Shown: positions 1 through 7,611 of the stretch, in pieces | How the letters are laid out: each line of letters starts with the position of its first letter | How positions within the stretch are numbered: the first letter of the stretch is position 1 | From: Alphaproteobacteria bacterium | GTDB taxonomy: Bacteria > Pseudomonadota > Alphaproteobacteria > RF32 > CAG-239 | NCBI GenBank assembly: GCA_017963715.1 | Contig: JAGCTK010000040.1 | Coordinates: forward strand, 1-7,657 | Direction of reading: 5' to 3' | DNA length: 7,657 nt | Notes under the pieces: model-generated | The model's database searches: none | Told to the model about the DNA's origin: nothing | The model's input: only the letters and a program-made list of their open reading frames with translations | Position numbers and translations under genes: made by a program

Positions 1-9
1 GAAAAAAAT

Positions 10-447
10 ATGAAAAAAATGATTGATATTGATTTCGGATCATCACGTTATGATGAACTGGTTGAACTGAGATATAAAATTTTGCTTGAGCCTTTAGGTC
101 TGAAATTTTTGGATTCGTTTCGCGACAAAGAAATGTCTTACTTACACATCGGATGTGTCGAAAGTTTGGATGATAAACTTGTCGGCGGGCTGATTTTGGC
201 GCCGGTTAATGATAAAGAAATTCGTTTGATGCAGGTTGCCGTAGATACCGTTCACCAAGGTGAAGGTGTCGGCAGGGCTTTGGTCGAATATGCCATTCAA
301 AGAGCTAAAAAAGCAGGATACACAAAAATTGTTATGCATGCCATGCTCTCTGTCGTGGCTTTTTATGAAAAATTGGGCTTTAAACAGGAAGGTCAGCCGT
401 TTGAAGAACAATCAATCACTTTTGTAAAAATGGTCAAAAAGGTTTAA
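10..447 (+). CDS. GNAT-family N-acetyltransferase (small, single domain)
   Basis: This 145-residue cytoplasmic protein is likely to transfer an acetyl group from acetyl-CoA to an amine; the substrate cannot be read from the sequence. The GNAT core is clear. Strand beta-4 reads RLMQVAVD (72-79). It is followed by the acetyl-CoA pyrophosphate loop Q-G-E-G-V-G (83-88), matching the family pattern Q/R-x-x-G-x-G/A, and then helix alpha-3. Near the C-terminus VVAFYEKLGF (115-124) is the usual motif B with its conserved Tyr and GF. The N-terminal LRYKILLEPLGL (20-31) is the typical first helix of small GNATs. The length is normal for a one-domain member. The start is uncertain between the Met at base 10 and the Met three codons later, because only nine bases lie upstream and no ribosome binding site is visible. 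It is followed after four bases by the unknown gene at 452, so the two are probably co-transcribed. Confidence 0.9.
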   Translation: MKKMIDIDFGSSRYDELVELRYKILLEPLGLKFLDSFRDKEMSYLHIGCVESLDDKLVGGLILAPVNDKEIRLMQVAVDTVHQGEGVGRALVEYAIQRAKKAGYTKIVMHAMLSVVAFYEKLGFKQEGQPFEEQSITFVKMVKKV

Positions 448-451
448 CGAC

Positions 452-1483
452 ATGCCAAATGATGATGAAATTTTTAATACATACGCCATCAAACGCATCC
501 GAGAAGATGAATCGCTTGGGATAAATTTGTATTTAGATGATGTCGACAGTCATTTGGCTCGGTCGGCTTCTTTAGATTATTTATCGCATATCACAGGTGT
601 TGAATTGCGTTCAGTGTCGCCGAAATGGATGACGGAAGAAAGCACGTCTTTAAGAGGACAAGATTATTATCGAGATGAAACAGATCGCAATTTGGTCATA
701 GATGTTCGCGATGTTGTTGATGTACGTGCTAAAAATATCGAAAATATCGTCCAAAAATTATCACCAGATCTGGCACAAAAAATTTTAGCATTTGAAGAAG
801 CTACAAAATACTTAAAAACACCGGCCTTAAGTTCTGCAGACGAAATCAAAAAAGGTTTTAATAAGGCGGTTTTGATGTTGCCCAAAAATGTAAAAGATAA
901 AATCGAAGACAAAGTTTTAAGCCCGATTTCCGATCCTGTCAAAAAATCATATGAGGTTAGAAACAAAGCAAAAAGAAAACGTTTTTATGAGTTATTAAAA
1001 CAAGTTTATCAACCGCATGATTTAAATGAACAACAAAAACTCTGGGAAGATTTGTTGGAAGTTGTCGGAGCACATGATCCGAATGATATCGGCGCTTATG
1101 TCAACGGTGGACAAGGGCGTATCAATGCCGAATTAAGACGTGATGTTGCCGTTCAAATCAAAAAATTAAATACTGAAAATCGGCGCTTTGAAGAAGCACA
1201 ATGGTGGCAACAAGAAATCAACGCTTACAGCAAAACCATTGACCGATATCTTAAATATTCAAGACATTCAGATATGCCCTATGCACGTCCTTTCGGTCCG
1301 AACGGTGCGTTTGAAAAAGGCGGTCTTTACGGACCGGATAGTCGTTTTGCCGGTGTTGAACCGCAAAATGAGTCTGTCTTAAAAACCAAGTCCGCTGAGC
1401 CGATCGCAAAAGAATCCGTAACACCTAAAAAAGAAGAATATATTCAGACCCAACTCTTTAGTGATAAAGATTTTGAATACTAA
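452..1483 (+). CDS. Uncharacterised 343-residue soluble protein
   Basis: I do not recognise this protein. It has no signal peptide and no hydrophobic stretch long enough for a membrane helix, so it is probably cytoplasmic. It is highly charged and looks mostly helical. Residues 94-150 and 162-205 are Lys/Glu-rich helical segments; a very basic patch lies at 170-178 (RNKAKRKRF). Another charged helical stretch, 224-270, contains a Trp pair at 251-252. Residues 275-305 are rich in Gly, Pro and Phe and look like a structured linker or loop. The last 40 residues are Lys/Glu/Ser/Pro-rich and probably disordered, ending in an acidic-aromatic tail (SDKDFEY). The start is supported by AAAAAGG at 436-442, nine bases upstream. 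The four-base gap to the acetyltransferase gene suggests one transcript. Codon use looks like that of its neighbours. The basic patch could bind nucleic acid, but that is only a guess. Confidence 0.85.
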   Translation: MPNDDEIFNTYAIKRIREDESLGINLYLDDVDSHLARSASLDYLSHITGVELRSVSPKWMTEESTSLRGQDYYRDETDRNLVIDVRDVVDVRAKNIENIVQKLSPDLAQKILAFEEATKYLKTPALSSADEIKKGFNKAVLMLPKNVKDKIEDKVLSPISDPVKKSYEVRNKAKRKRFYELLKQVYQPHDLNEQQKLWEDLLEVVGAHDPNDIGAYVNGGQGRINAELRRDVAVQIKKLNTENRRFEEAQWWQQEINAYSKTIDRYLKYSRHSDMPYARPFGPNGAFEKGGLYGPDSRFAGVEPQNESVLKTKSAEPIAKESVTPKKEEYIQTQLFSDKDFEY

Positions 1484-1485
1484 AA

Positions 1486-1521
1486 ATTTATCTTTATACG
1501 GATTTAAAACCCAAGATAAAT
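1486..1521. repeat. AT-rich inverted repeat after the unknown gene
   Basis: ATTTATCTT (1486-1494) and AAGATAAAT (1513-1521) are perfect 9-base inverted arms separated by 18 bases. A run of seven T follows at 1526-1532. The stem has a single G-C pair. GG at 1500-1501 and CC at 1510-1511 could add two pairs inside the loop. It may act as a weak terminator for the unit at 10-1483 or as an operator for a regulator of the efflux operon; the sequence does not decide between these. A further ATAAAGA (1464-1470) and TCTTTAT (1491-1497) pair in the same area repeats the same core. Confidence 0.35.
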
Positions 1522-1544
1522 CATATTTTTTTATATCAGCCTTA

Positions 1545-1572
1545 TTGAATTAAAGCCGACAGCGATTATCTA
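1545..1572 (+). promoter_or_regulatory. Candidate sigma-70-type promoter of the efflux operon
   Basis: TTGAAT (1545-1550) resembles a -35 box, and TATCTA (1567-1572) lies 16 bases downstream as a possible -10 box. Transcription would start near 1579, leaving a leader of about 30 bases before the ATG at 1611, which has GAAAGG at 1599-1604 as its ribosome binding site. The match is only moderate, and AT-rich DNA gives such hits by chance. The position, in the only sizeable gap before the operon, is the main support. Confidence 0.35.
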
Positions 1573-1610
1573 AAACGCAAACTTTAATTTTACCTGATGA
1601 AAGGTATGAT

Positions 1611-2738
1611 ATGGCAAAAATTCGTCCGTTGGTGATAATATTCGGTTTTGTATTTGCTTTTTTGGCAGGGTGTTTAGCGGTCTGGTCGGTATCAAAACAC
1701 ATGTCCGTAAATGCACCCCAAAGCACACCTCAAATCAAAGGTTATCATGCACAAAAATTAACACCTCAAAACACGGATATCACAACAAAATACATCGGAT
1801 ATGTGATGCCTGTTCATGACGTGGATGTCAAGCCGTATATTTCAGGCTTTATTGAAAAAATCTATGTCAAAGGCGGTGAAACGGTGCGCCAAGGTGATGT
1901 TTTGCTTGTGCTCAAGCAAGACGAATATTTGGCATCTCTTAAAGCGGCGGAGGCAGATATCTTAAAAGCAAGTGCCAACTTACAAAATACCCTAACCTAT
2001 TTTGAACGCATCAAAAAAGCCGGCAATGCCGTTTCTGCTTCCGAATTGGAAGATGCCAAAGCCGCCTATCTTTCAGCCGTTGCCGATTTAGAACAAGCCA
2101 AAGCAAGTTATAAACTTGCAAAAGTCAATTATGATTATACGTTTATGACAGCCTCGATAGACGGTGTGGTGGGTGATGTCAATTTGACACGCGGCAATTA
2201 TGTGTCGCCTTCGACACCATCGCTTTTACATATTGTTCAAAACACACCGATGCGGGTTGTTTTTTCCATCTCGGACAAACAATATTTAGAGGAATTGGCA
2301 AAAACACGTCCTTTTGAAAATGAAAAGATATTTTTAAGACTGCCGAACGGCGATATTTATCAAAAAGAGGGTGTTTTCAAATACACCGACAACAGCCTTG
2401 ATAAAAGCACGACATCAATGCCGGTTTATGCCGATTTTGACAACATTGGCAAAACCCTAACGCCCAACACATATGTAACGGTTTTGGTTGTACAAACACT
2501 CAAAAACGTGGTGGAAGTCAAAAAAAATCTGGTGACGATGGAAGAAGCCGGAAATTTTGTGTATCTGATAAGGGATGGTCATCTCATCAAAGCGCCCGTC
2601 AAGATTATGGCCACGCAAAATGATATGTTTGCCTTACAAAATACGTTTGAAAAACAAGATTTAATTGTGACGGATGATGTGCGCACCGAAGACATCGGAC
2701 AACCGGCCGAGGTCATCACAAACGCTCGAAAGGCTTAG
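1611..2738 (+). CDS. RND efflux periplasmic adaptor subunit (membrane fusion protein, AcrA/MexA type)
   Basis: This 375-residue protein should link the inner-membrane pump to the outer-membrane channel in the periplasm. Residues 6-28 are a hydrophobic N-terminal segment preceded by basic residues; it contains L-A-G-C (18-21), a perfect lipobox. The first half of the lipoyl-like domain is at about 67-101 ([20 protein letters not shown], then [11 protein letters not shown]). An alpha-helical hairpin follows at about 103-173, with [10 protein letters not shown] at 140-149 resembling the channel-contacting hairpin tip of AcrA-type adaptors. The second lipoyl half is at 175-208 ([20 protein letters not shown]). 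A beta-barrel domain (about 210-297) and a membrane-proximal domain close the protein. The length is normal for the family. The start is set by GAAAGG six bases upstream; an ATG at 1606 is out of frame. The pump gene begins two bases after the stop. Substrates cannot be deduced. Confidence 0.95.
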   Translation: MAKIRPLVIIFGFVFAFLAGCLAVWSVSKHMSVNAPQSTPQIKGYHAQKLTPQNTDITTKYIGYVMPVHDVDVKPYISGFIEKIYVKGGETVRQGDVLLVLKQDEYLASLKAAEADILKASANLQNTLTYFERIKKAGNAVSASELEDAKAAYLSAVADLEQAKASYKLAKVNYDYTFMTASIDGVVGDVNLTRGNYVSPSTPSLLHIVQNTPMRVVFSISDKQYLEELAKTRPFENEKIFLRLPNGDIYQKEGVFKYTDNSLDKSTTSMPVYADFDNIGKTLTPNTYVTVLVVQTLKNVVEVKKNLVTMEEAGNFVYLIRDGHLIKAPVKIMATQNDMFALQNTFEKQDLIVTDDVRTEDIGQPAEVITNARKA

Positions 2739-2740
2739 AG

Positions 2741-5700
2741 ATGTTTTCAAAGATTTTTATCGATCGTGTACGATTCGCCGCGGTTATTTCAATAGTGATG
2801 GTGCTGCTCGGCTTTTTGGCACTTGTTGTTTTGCCGATTTCGCAATACCCGCAAATCACACCGCCTCAAATTGTGGTTAAAACAACTTATCCGGGTGCCA
2901 ATGCCAAAGTGTTGGTCGATACGGTGGCCGCACCGATTGAAAATCAAGTCAACGGGGTTGAAAATATGCTTTATATGGAATCAACCTCGGATGACAGCGG
3001 AAACTACAATTTAACCGTGACATTCGAAGTCGGCGCCTCACCCGATATATCGCAGGTTAAAGTTCAAAACAGGCTTGAGCAGGTCAATTCCGAATTGCCG
3101 GCAATTGTGACAGAGCAAGGTATTGATGTCACGACTCGCAATCCGAATATTTTGGGCTTTTTAGCACTTCGTTCGCCCGATAATTCATATTCATCACTCT
3201 ATTTAAGCAATTATGCCTATGAGAATATCAAAAATCCTCTGGCGCGCGTCAAAGGCATCGGCGAGGTGACGGTATTCGGGCCGCAGTATGCAATGCGTAT
3301 TTGGCTCAATCCGCAAAAATTAACGGCGCTCGGCCTTAACTCGACGGACATAATAAACAAAGTCAAAACACAAAACGTGCAAGCGTCCGTCGGCAGTATC
3401 GCTGCGGCTCCGGGGTCAAAAAACAATCTGATGACATTATCACTGACAGCCAAAGGTTTGCTTGAAAGTGTCGAAGATTTTGAACAAATTGTGGTTGCCA
3501 CCGATCAAAACGGGGGTATTGTGCGCTTAAAAGATGTGGCGGATATTGAACTCGGGGCGGATACATACGGCTTAAAATCAAGTTTTAAAAATGCGCCGGC
3601 TGCCATTATTGCCCTCAATCAAACACCCAATTCAAACGCGCTTGATGTGATGAAACGTATTAAGCGCGAGGTCAAAGAGTTATCCAAAAGTTTTCCGCCC
3701 GATATGGTCTTAGATGTGGCCTACGATTCGACGGCTTATGTTTCGGCATCGATTGCGGGTATTATTGAAACACTTGTGATAACGTTTTTATTGGTCGCGC
3801 TTGTGACATATATCTTTTTGCAAAAACTCAAAACAACTCTGATACCGCTGATTACAATTCCGGTCTCGTTGATGGCAACTTTTATCATTGTGTATCTTTT
3901 GGGCTTTGACATCAATATATTAACATTGTTTGCCTTTATTTTGGCGATTGGTTTGGTGGTGGATGATGCCATCATCGTGGTCGAGCGTGTCGAATATTTG
4001 ATACAAAACGAAAATTTGGGCGCCTATGATGCCTGCGTCAAAGCCATGAGCCAAATTTCAAGTGCGATTGTGGCAACCACATTTGTGCTGTTATCGATTT
4101 TTATTCCGGTCGGATTGATGGTGGGTATTACGGGTAAAATATATCAGCAATTTGCGGTGGCGATTGCAACGGCCGTCGTTTTTTCAGCCATCAACGCCTT
4201 AACGTTAAGTCCGGCACTTTGCGCCGTGTTCTTAAAAAAAGCCGAGACAAAAGAAAATCGCTTTTTTGAGGTATTTAATAAAATACTCAAAAAAAGCGAA
4301 GACTTATATCTTAAAAGTGTGACATTTTTTTCAGCCAAATTATGGGCAACAATTGTGGCTGTTGTTGCGGCTTTACTCCTGATTTTGATTTATTTTAAGA
4401 CAACGCCGACATCCTTTTTGCCCGAAGAAGATCAAGGTATTATTTTTGCCAATATTCAACTTAAAGATACGGCAACGCTTAATCAAACCGAAGATGTTTT
4501 AAAAACATTGGGCCAAGGCGTTTTGGAAGAAAACGGTGTGGATTATGTGGTCGGTGTTGCAGGATACAGTCTGCTCGGCGGTCAAGGTGAAAATGTGGCC
4601 TTGTCGGTTATCGGGCTTAAAAATTGGGATGAAAGGAAAACCAAAAATCTCTCCGTTGAAGCACTGACGCATCAATTTATCAATCAATTTTCGCATATCA
4701 AAAATGCGGATATCAATTTTTTTGCTCCGCCGGCCATTCCGGGTATCGGCCAAGCCGGCGGTTTGTCGTTTGAGGTGTTGTCTTTAGATGGCGGTGCTTC
4801 CCCTCAAGTGTTATTTGAAAACTTAAAAAACTTGCTTGAAAAACTCAATCAAACACCCGAAATTTCGTATGCTTTCAGCACGTTCAGGTCTGACACGCCG
4901 CATATTTTTTTGGATATTGACCGCGATAAATTAGAATCGTTTAACATACCGGTTGCCAATCTTTTTGAAACACTGCAAAACAATTTAGGTTCAAGATATA
5001 TCAACAACATCAGCATCAACGGGCAAGTTAACAAAGTGATTTTAGAGGCTGATTTTGACTACCGTCAAAGCATTGAAGATGTTGAAAACCTTTATGTTAC
5101 ATCTTTAAGCGGCGGCCAAATCAAGGTCAAAAGTTTTGCATCGGTTCGAACAACCGTCAGCCCGAAAATTATATCGCGATACAATCTTTATAATGCGGCG
5201 GCGGTCACGGCACAAAGTGCACCGAATGTTTCAAGCGGCACGGCGATTGATAAAATCCTTGAGGTGGCGGAAAAAATTTTGCCCAAAACTTTTTCGATTG
5301 CATGGACGGGCTTATCGCTCCAAGAGGTTGAGGCGCGCGGTTTGGCCGGCATTTTAATTGCGATGGCACTTGTGTTTTGCTATTTGTTTTTAGTGGCCTT
5401 ATACGAGAGTTGGATGCTTTCGTTTGCGGTGATGTTTTCAACCGTTTTTGCCGTGTTGGGGGCATTTATCGGGCTTCATATCATGGGCGAAAGTTTGAGT
5501 ATTTATGCACAACTCGGCCTGATTATGTTGATAGGACTTGCGGCCAAAAATGCCATTTTGATTGTTGAATTTACAAACAATTATCGCAAGGCCGGATTGT
5601 CGATTTTAGAAGCGGCACAAAAAGGCGCGGCCGAGCGATTTCGCGCGGTTTTGATGACGGCTCTCACCTTTATTTTAGGTATTTTCCCCATGCTGATTGT

Positions 5701-5866
5701 CAAGGGTGCGGGTGCAGCCTCTCAAAAAGCAATCGGCACATCGGTCTTTTTCGGGATGTTGGCAGCCACATTTGTCGGCATCATTTTTATACCGGCTTTG
5801 TTTGCGCTTTTTGAAACACTAAAAGAAAAAACTTATTTTAAAAAGGACAAAACAAAAAATGCGTAA
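2741..5866 (+). CDS. RND multidrug efflux pump, HAE-1/AcrB-type permease
   Basis: This 1041-residue inner-membrane proton antiporter works as a trimer and passes substrates to the adaptor and outer channel. It is full length (AcrB has 1049). Twelve membrane helices are recognisable: TM1 at about 10-32, TM2-TM6 at 337-496, TM7 at 533-552 and TM8-TM12 at 868-1024. Two large periplasmic porter/docking loops lie between (33-336 and 556-867). The proton relay is intact: Asp408-Asp409 in [15 protein letters not shown] (TM4), Lys936 in [14 protein letters not shown] (TM10), Arg966 and Thr973, matching AcrB D407/D408, K940, R971 and T978. [13 protein letters not shown] (179-191) is a family signature. 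The residue after VVE, Asn in AcrB, is Arg416 here. Most phenylalanines of the AcrB distal pocket are replaced (see findings), so the drug range may differ. GAAAGG at 2728-2733 sets the start. The gene overlaps the channel gene by eight bases. Confidence 0.98.
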   Translation: MFSKIFIDRVRFAAVISIVMVLLGFLALVVLPISQYPQITPPQIVVKTTYPGANAKVLVDTVAAPIENQVNGVENMLYMESTSDDSGNYNLTVTFEVGASPDISQVKVQNRLEQVNSELPAIVTEQGIDVTTRNPNILGFLALRSPDNSYSSLYLSNYAYENIKNPLARVKGIGEVTVFGPQYAMRIWLNPQKLTALGLNSTDIINKVKTQNVQASVGSIAAAPGSKNNLMTLSLTAKGLLESVEDFEQIVVATDQNGGIVRLKDVADIELGADTYGLKSSFKNAPAAIIALNQTPNSNALDVMKRIKREVKELSKSFPPDMVLDVAYDSTAYVSASIAGIIETLVITFLLVALVTYIFLQKLKTTLIPLITIPVSLMATFIIVYLLGFDINILTLFAFILAIGLVVDDAIIVVERVEYLIQNENLGAYDACVKAMSQISSAIVATTFVLLSIFIPVGLMVGITGKIYQQFAVAIATAVVFSAINALTLSPALCAVFLKKAETKENRFFEVFNKILKKSEDLYLKSVTFFSAKLWATIVAVVAALLLILIYFKTTPTSFLPEEDQGIIFANIQLKDTATLNQTEDVLKTLGQGVLEENGVDYVVGVAGYSLLGGQGENVALSVIGLKNWDERKTKNLSVEALTHQFINQFSHIKNADINFFAPPAIPGIGQAGGLSFEVLSLDGGASPQVLFENLKNLLEKLNQTPEISYAFSTFRSDTPHIFLDIDRDKLESFNIPVANLFETLQNNLGSRYINNISINGQVNKVILEADFDYRQSIEDVENLYVTSLSGGQIKVKSFASVRTTVSPKIISRYNLYNAAAVTAQSAPNVSSGTAIDKILEVAEKILPKTFSIAWTGLSLQEVEARGLAGILIAMALVFCYLFLVALYESWMLSFAVMFSTVFAVLGAFIGLHIMGESLSIYAQLGLIMLIGLAAKNAILIVEFTNNYRKAGLSILEAAQKGAAERFRAVLMTALTFILGIFPMLIVKGAGAASQKAIGTSVFFGMLAATFVGIIFIPALFALFETLKEKTYFKKDKTKNA

Positions 5867-7259
5867 ATGGATGCTTGGTATATGGACGGTGTACTCGCTT
5901 ACTGGTTGCACGGTCGGGACGGATTATCAAAAAACCGACGTTTTTTCGGACTTAAAAATTGCCCAAAATCTTCATTTAACAGGTGAAAATCATCAGGTTT
6001 TACGCGATTGGTACAAAAGTTTTGATGACAATCGGCTCAATACCTTGGTCACACAAGCCTTAAATCAAAATGCTGATATATTAAGCGCGCTTGAAAAGTT
6101 GCGTCAGGCACGGACAATCTCTAAAATTTCAAAAGTTCAATATCTTCCGACCTTCGACGTCAAAGGCGGGTATGATTATATGAAAGCCTCCAAAAACATT
6201 ATCAGCGCGGATACAGACAATTTTTTGATCGGATTTGATGCCGATTGGGAAATTGATATTTGGGGCAAAGGCCGCCGAACAAACGAGCAAAAGCGCGCCG
6301 AGTTTCAAAGTGCCCGTTATAGTCTCCAAAACATCAAAAACGCCATCGCAGCAGAGGTTGCAAGCACATATTTTACACTTAAGACACTCGAAGAACAAAA
6401 GCGTATTGCACAAAAAAATCTGACATTACAAGGCGATATTTTAGAAACAATAAGGCAAAAGTATCAATCGGGCTTGCTTGCTGAAAGTTCATATCATCAA
6501 GCCTCATATTTGTATGAAAAAACAAAAGCGCTGATTCCGTCGTTTGACGAACAAATTGCGATTCAAAAAAATGCGGTGGCGGTTTTAATCGGAGACTTAC
6601 CAAATGTGGATGAAAATGAGTTTTCAGACAAGACAAACCCAATCAATAAAGCTTATCATTATGACACAACAAAACTGTTTTCTTTGCCGATTAATATTAT
6701 TCGTACCCGTCCTGATGTGCGCGCGGCCGAAGAATCTCTTAAAGCACAAAATGCAGCGATTGGGGCGGCTGTGGCTGATTTATACCCGAATGTCAGTTTA
6801 AGTACACTTTTTGGTTTTGAAGCCAAAAATGCCTCGGATTTGTTTGTCAAGGCGAGCCAAACATATGCTTATCAGCCATCCGTGTTGGCACCGATTTTTC
6901 ATTGGGGGCAACTTCAAAATGCAGTTGAACTGGCGCGTGAAAAAAAGGCCGAAGTGTATCAAAATTACCGCAAAACAATTTTGGAAAGCACGGCCGAACT
7001 GGCCAATGCCATTGTGGCGGTCCAAAAAGAATATCAGGCCAACAGGTCTAAAAGAAACGCATTAAGCCATGCACGCCGAGCCTTTGATGCAATGCGCCGA
7101 AAATATTTGAGCGGTTTGATAGAATATTCGACTTTATTGGAATCAGAGCAGGATTTACTGACGGCAGAACTTGATTTGGCGGTATCTAACGGCACGATTT
7201 ATCAAAATCTGATTGCGTTTTACAAAGCCACCGGCGGCGGTTATAACAGCGCCGACTAA
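5859..7259 (+). CDS. Outer-membrane efflux channel lipoprotein (TolC/OprM, NodT family)
   Basis: This 466-residue protein forms the trimeric outer-membrane channel of the efflux complex. It starts with a short lipoprotein signal ending in L-T-G-C (14-17), so Cys17 is probably lipidated, followed by VGTDYQ, the usual start of mature OprM-type channels. Family landmarks are W51-Y-K-S-F-D-D (near 51-57), DWEIDIWGK (129-137), the second-repeat motif [16 protein letters not shown] (276-291) and [17 protein letters not shown] (299-315). The two long helical-barrel repeats (about 55-245 and 285-460) are both present, and the length is normal. The ATG overlaps the end of the pump gene by eight bases, and AAGGA at 5843-5847 is its ribosome binding site, so translation is probably coupled. 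It is the last gene of the operon. No terminator hairpin is visible between its stop and the tRNA gene 56 bases downstream. Confidence 0.97.
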   Translation: MRKWMLGIWTVYSLTGCTVGTDYQKTDVFSDLKIAQNLHLTGENHQVLRDWYKSFDDNRLNTLVTQALNQNADILSALEKLRQARTISKISKVQYLPTFDVKGGYDYMKASKNIISADTDNFLIGFDADWEIDIWGKGRRTNEQKRAEFQSARYSLQNIKNAIAAEVASTYFTLKTLEEQKRIAQKNLTLQGDILETIRQKYQSGLLAESSYHQASYLYEKTKALIPSFDEQIAIQKNAVAVLIGDLPNVDENEFSDKTNPINKAYHYDTTKLFSLPINIIRTRPDVRAAEESLKAQNAAIGAAVADLYPNVSLSTLFGFEAKNASDLFVKASQTYAYQPSVLAPIFHWGQLQNAVELAREKKAEVYQNYRKTILESTAELANAIVAVQKEYQANRSKRNALSHARRAFDAMRRKYLSGLIEYSTLLESEQDLLTAELDLAVSNGTIYQNLIAFYKATGGGYNSAD

Positions 7260-7275
7260 AAAATAAAAAAAAGAC

Positions 7276-7301
7276 TTGCGAAAATCAAAAAAACGTATTA
7301 A
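7276..7301 (+). promoter_or_regulatory. Weak promoter candidate for tRNA-Ser
   Basis: TTGCGA (7276-7281) could be a -35 box and TATTAA (7296-7301) a -10 box, but the 14-base spacing is short. A 17-base spacing would put TAATAA (7299-7304) in that role instead. A-rich runs on both sides resemble the UP-element context of stable-RNA promoters. Transcription would start near 7308-7311, just before the tRNA. The call is tentative, since the tRNA could also be transcribed by readthrough from the efflux operon. Confidence 0.25.
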
Positions 7302-7315
7302 TAAAAAAACGATTG

Positions 7316-7406
7316 GGATAGATGGCCGAGTGGTCGAAGGCGCACGATTGGAAATCGTGTGTACCTCCAAAGGGTACCGTGAGTTCGAATCTCACTCTAT
7401 CCGCCA
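7316..7406 (+). tRNA. tRNA-Ser(GGA), CCA encoded
   Basis: The gene folds as a class II tRNA. The acceptor stem pairs GGATAGA (7316-7322) with TCTATCC (7396-7402). The discriminator is G7403 (as in bacterial serine tRNAs), and CCA is encoded at 7404-7406. The anticodon stem is CACGA (7343-7347) with TCGTG (7355-7359), and the loop holds anticodon GGA at 7350-7352, which reads UCC and UCU. The long variable arm pairs GTACC (7361-7365) with GGTAC (7373-7377), a serine/leucine/tyrosine hallmark. The T arm pairs GTGAG (7379-7383) with CTCAC (7391-7395) around TTCGAAT. An intrinsic terminator follows five bases after the CCA. The last 19 bases (7388-7406) recur exactly at 7559-7577. Confidence 0.97.
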
Positions 7407-7410
7407 CTCA

Positions 7411-7437
7411 AAAAAACACCCTTGGGGTGTTTTTTTT
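7411..7437 (+). terminator. Rho-independent terminator after tRNA-Ser
   Basis: CACCC (7417-7421) pairs with GGGTG (7425-7429) around a three-base loop. The stem is extended by A7411-A7416 pairing with T7430-T7435, and eight T run from 7430 to 7437. It is the first convincing terminator downstream of the efflux operon as well as of the tRNA. Confidence 0.85.
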
Positions 7438-7558
7438 GTTGGCACTATAAAGACAGGATTCGAACGCACGAGAGTGAGTTTGACTACAAGCGAAAGGCAT
7501 ACGGGAGTATGCTGGTCGGCAAAGCCGATGAGCGCAGTGAACGAAGTGTTAGCGTAGT

Positions 7559-7577
7559 AATCTCACTCTATCCGCCA
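7559..7577 (+). repeat. Exact 19-base copy of the tRNA-Ser 3' end
   Basis: AATCTCACTCTATCCGCCA at this site is identical to 7388-7406, which covers the end of the T loop, the 3' side of the T stem and acceptor stem, the discriminator and CCA. Identity stops at the CCA on one side and inside the T loop on the other. The copies are in direct orientation, 171 bases apart. Both are followed within a few bases by an intrinsic terminator. No other tRNA arms precede this copy, so it is not a second tRNA gene. Confidence 0.95.
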
Positions 7578-7585
7578 TTAAAAAT

Positions 7586-7611
7586 ACCCCGCTTTATGCG
7601 GGTGTTTTTTT
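7586..7611 (+). terminator. Rho-independent terminator after the repeat unit
   Basis: CCCGC (7588-7592) pairs with GCGGG (7598-7602) around TTTAT, followed by TG and seven T (7605-7611). On the minus strand the same hairpin is followed by TATTTTTA, so it could also stop transcripts arriving from the right. Confidence 0.85.

Larger units (their letters stand above)
7458..7611 (+). ncRNA. Candidate structured RNA / tRNA-tail repeat unit (rtT-like)
   Basis: This stretch between two terminators has no credible protein but is rich in complementary segments. AGAGTGAG (7471-7478) pairs perfectly with CTCACTCT (7562-7569). After a T-T mismatch, TT (7480-7481) pairs with AA (7559-7560), then ACTAC (7483-7487) with GTAGT (7554-7558), giving about 15 pairs. 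Inside are two strong hairpins: GCATAC/GTATGC with loop GGGA (7497-7512) and TCGGC/GCCGA with loop AAA (7516-7528). TATAAA at 7446-7451 could be a -10 box, with a weak TTGGGG (7422-7427) 18 bases upstream, so an independent transcript could begin near 7458. It would end at the terminator at 7586-7611. GC content is about 52% by hand count (7452-7558), above the surroundings. Alternatively it is only a passive duplication remnant, or a trailer of the tRNA transcript. The start given is inferred from the putative -10 box. Confidence 0.3.

Noticed and set aside
10..1483. Toxin-antitoxin pair of the GNAT/DUF1778 type
   Set aside because: GNAT toxins usually follow a small ribbon-helix-helix antitoxin. 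Here the acetyltransferase comes first and its partner is a large 343-residue protein without a recognisable DNA-binding motif.
2741..5866. Possible frameshift or broken pump gene
   Set aside because: The frame is open for the full 1041 residues with all twelve membrane helices and the proton-relay residues present.
7388..7577. attL/attR-like direct repeats of an integrated element in tRNA-Ser
   Set aside because: A repeat at a tRNA 3' end is typical of att sites, but only 152 bases lie between the copies, with no integrase or cargo. A remnant left by deletion cannot be excluded, but two parallel tail-plus-terminator units fit a repeat better.
7458..7577. A second tRNA gene ending at the repeated CCA
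   Set aside because: No acceptor 5' strand, D arm or anticodon arm precedes the second copy; CTCACTCT pairs instead with 7471-7478.
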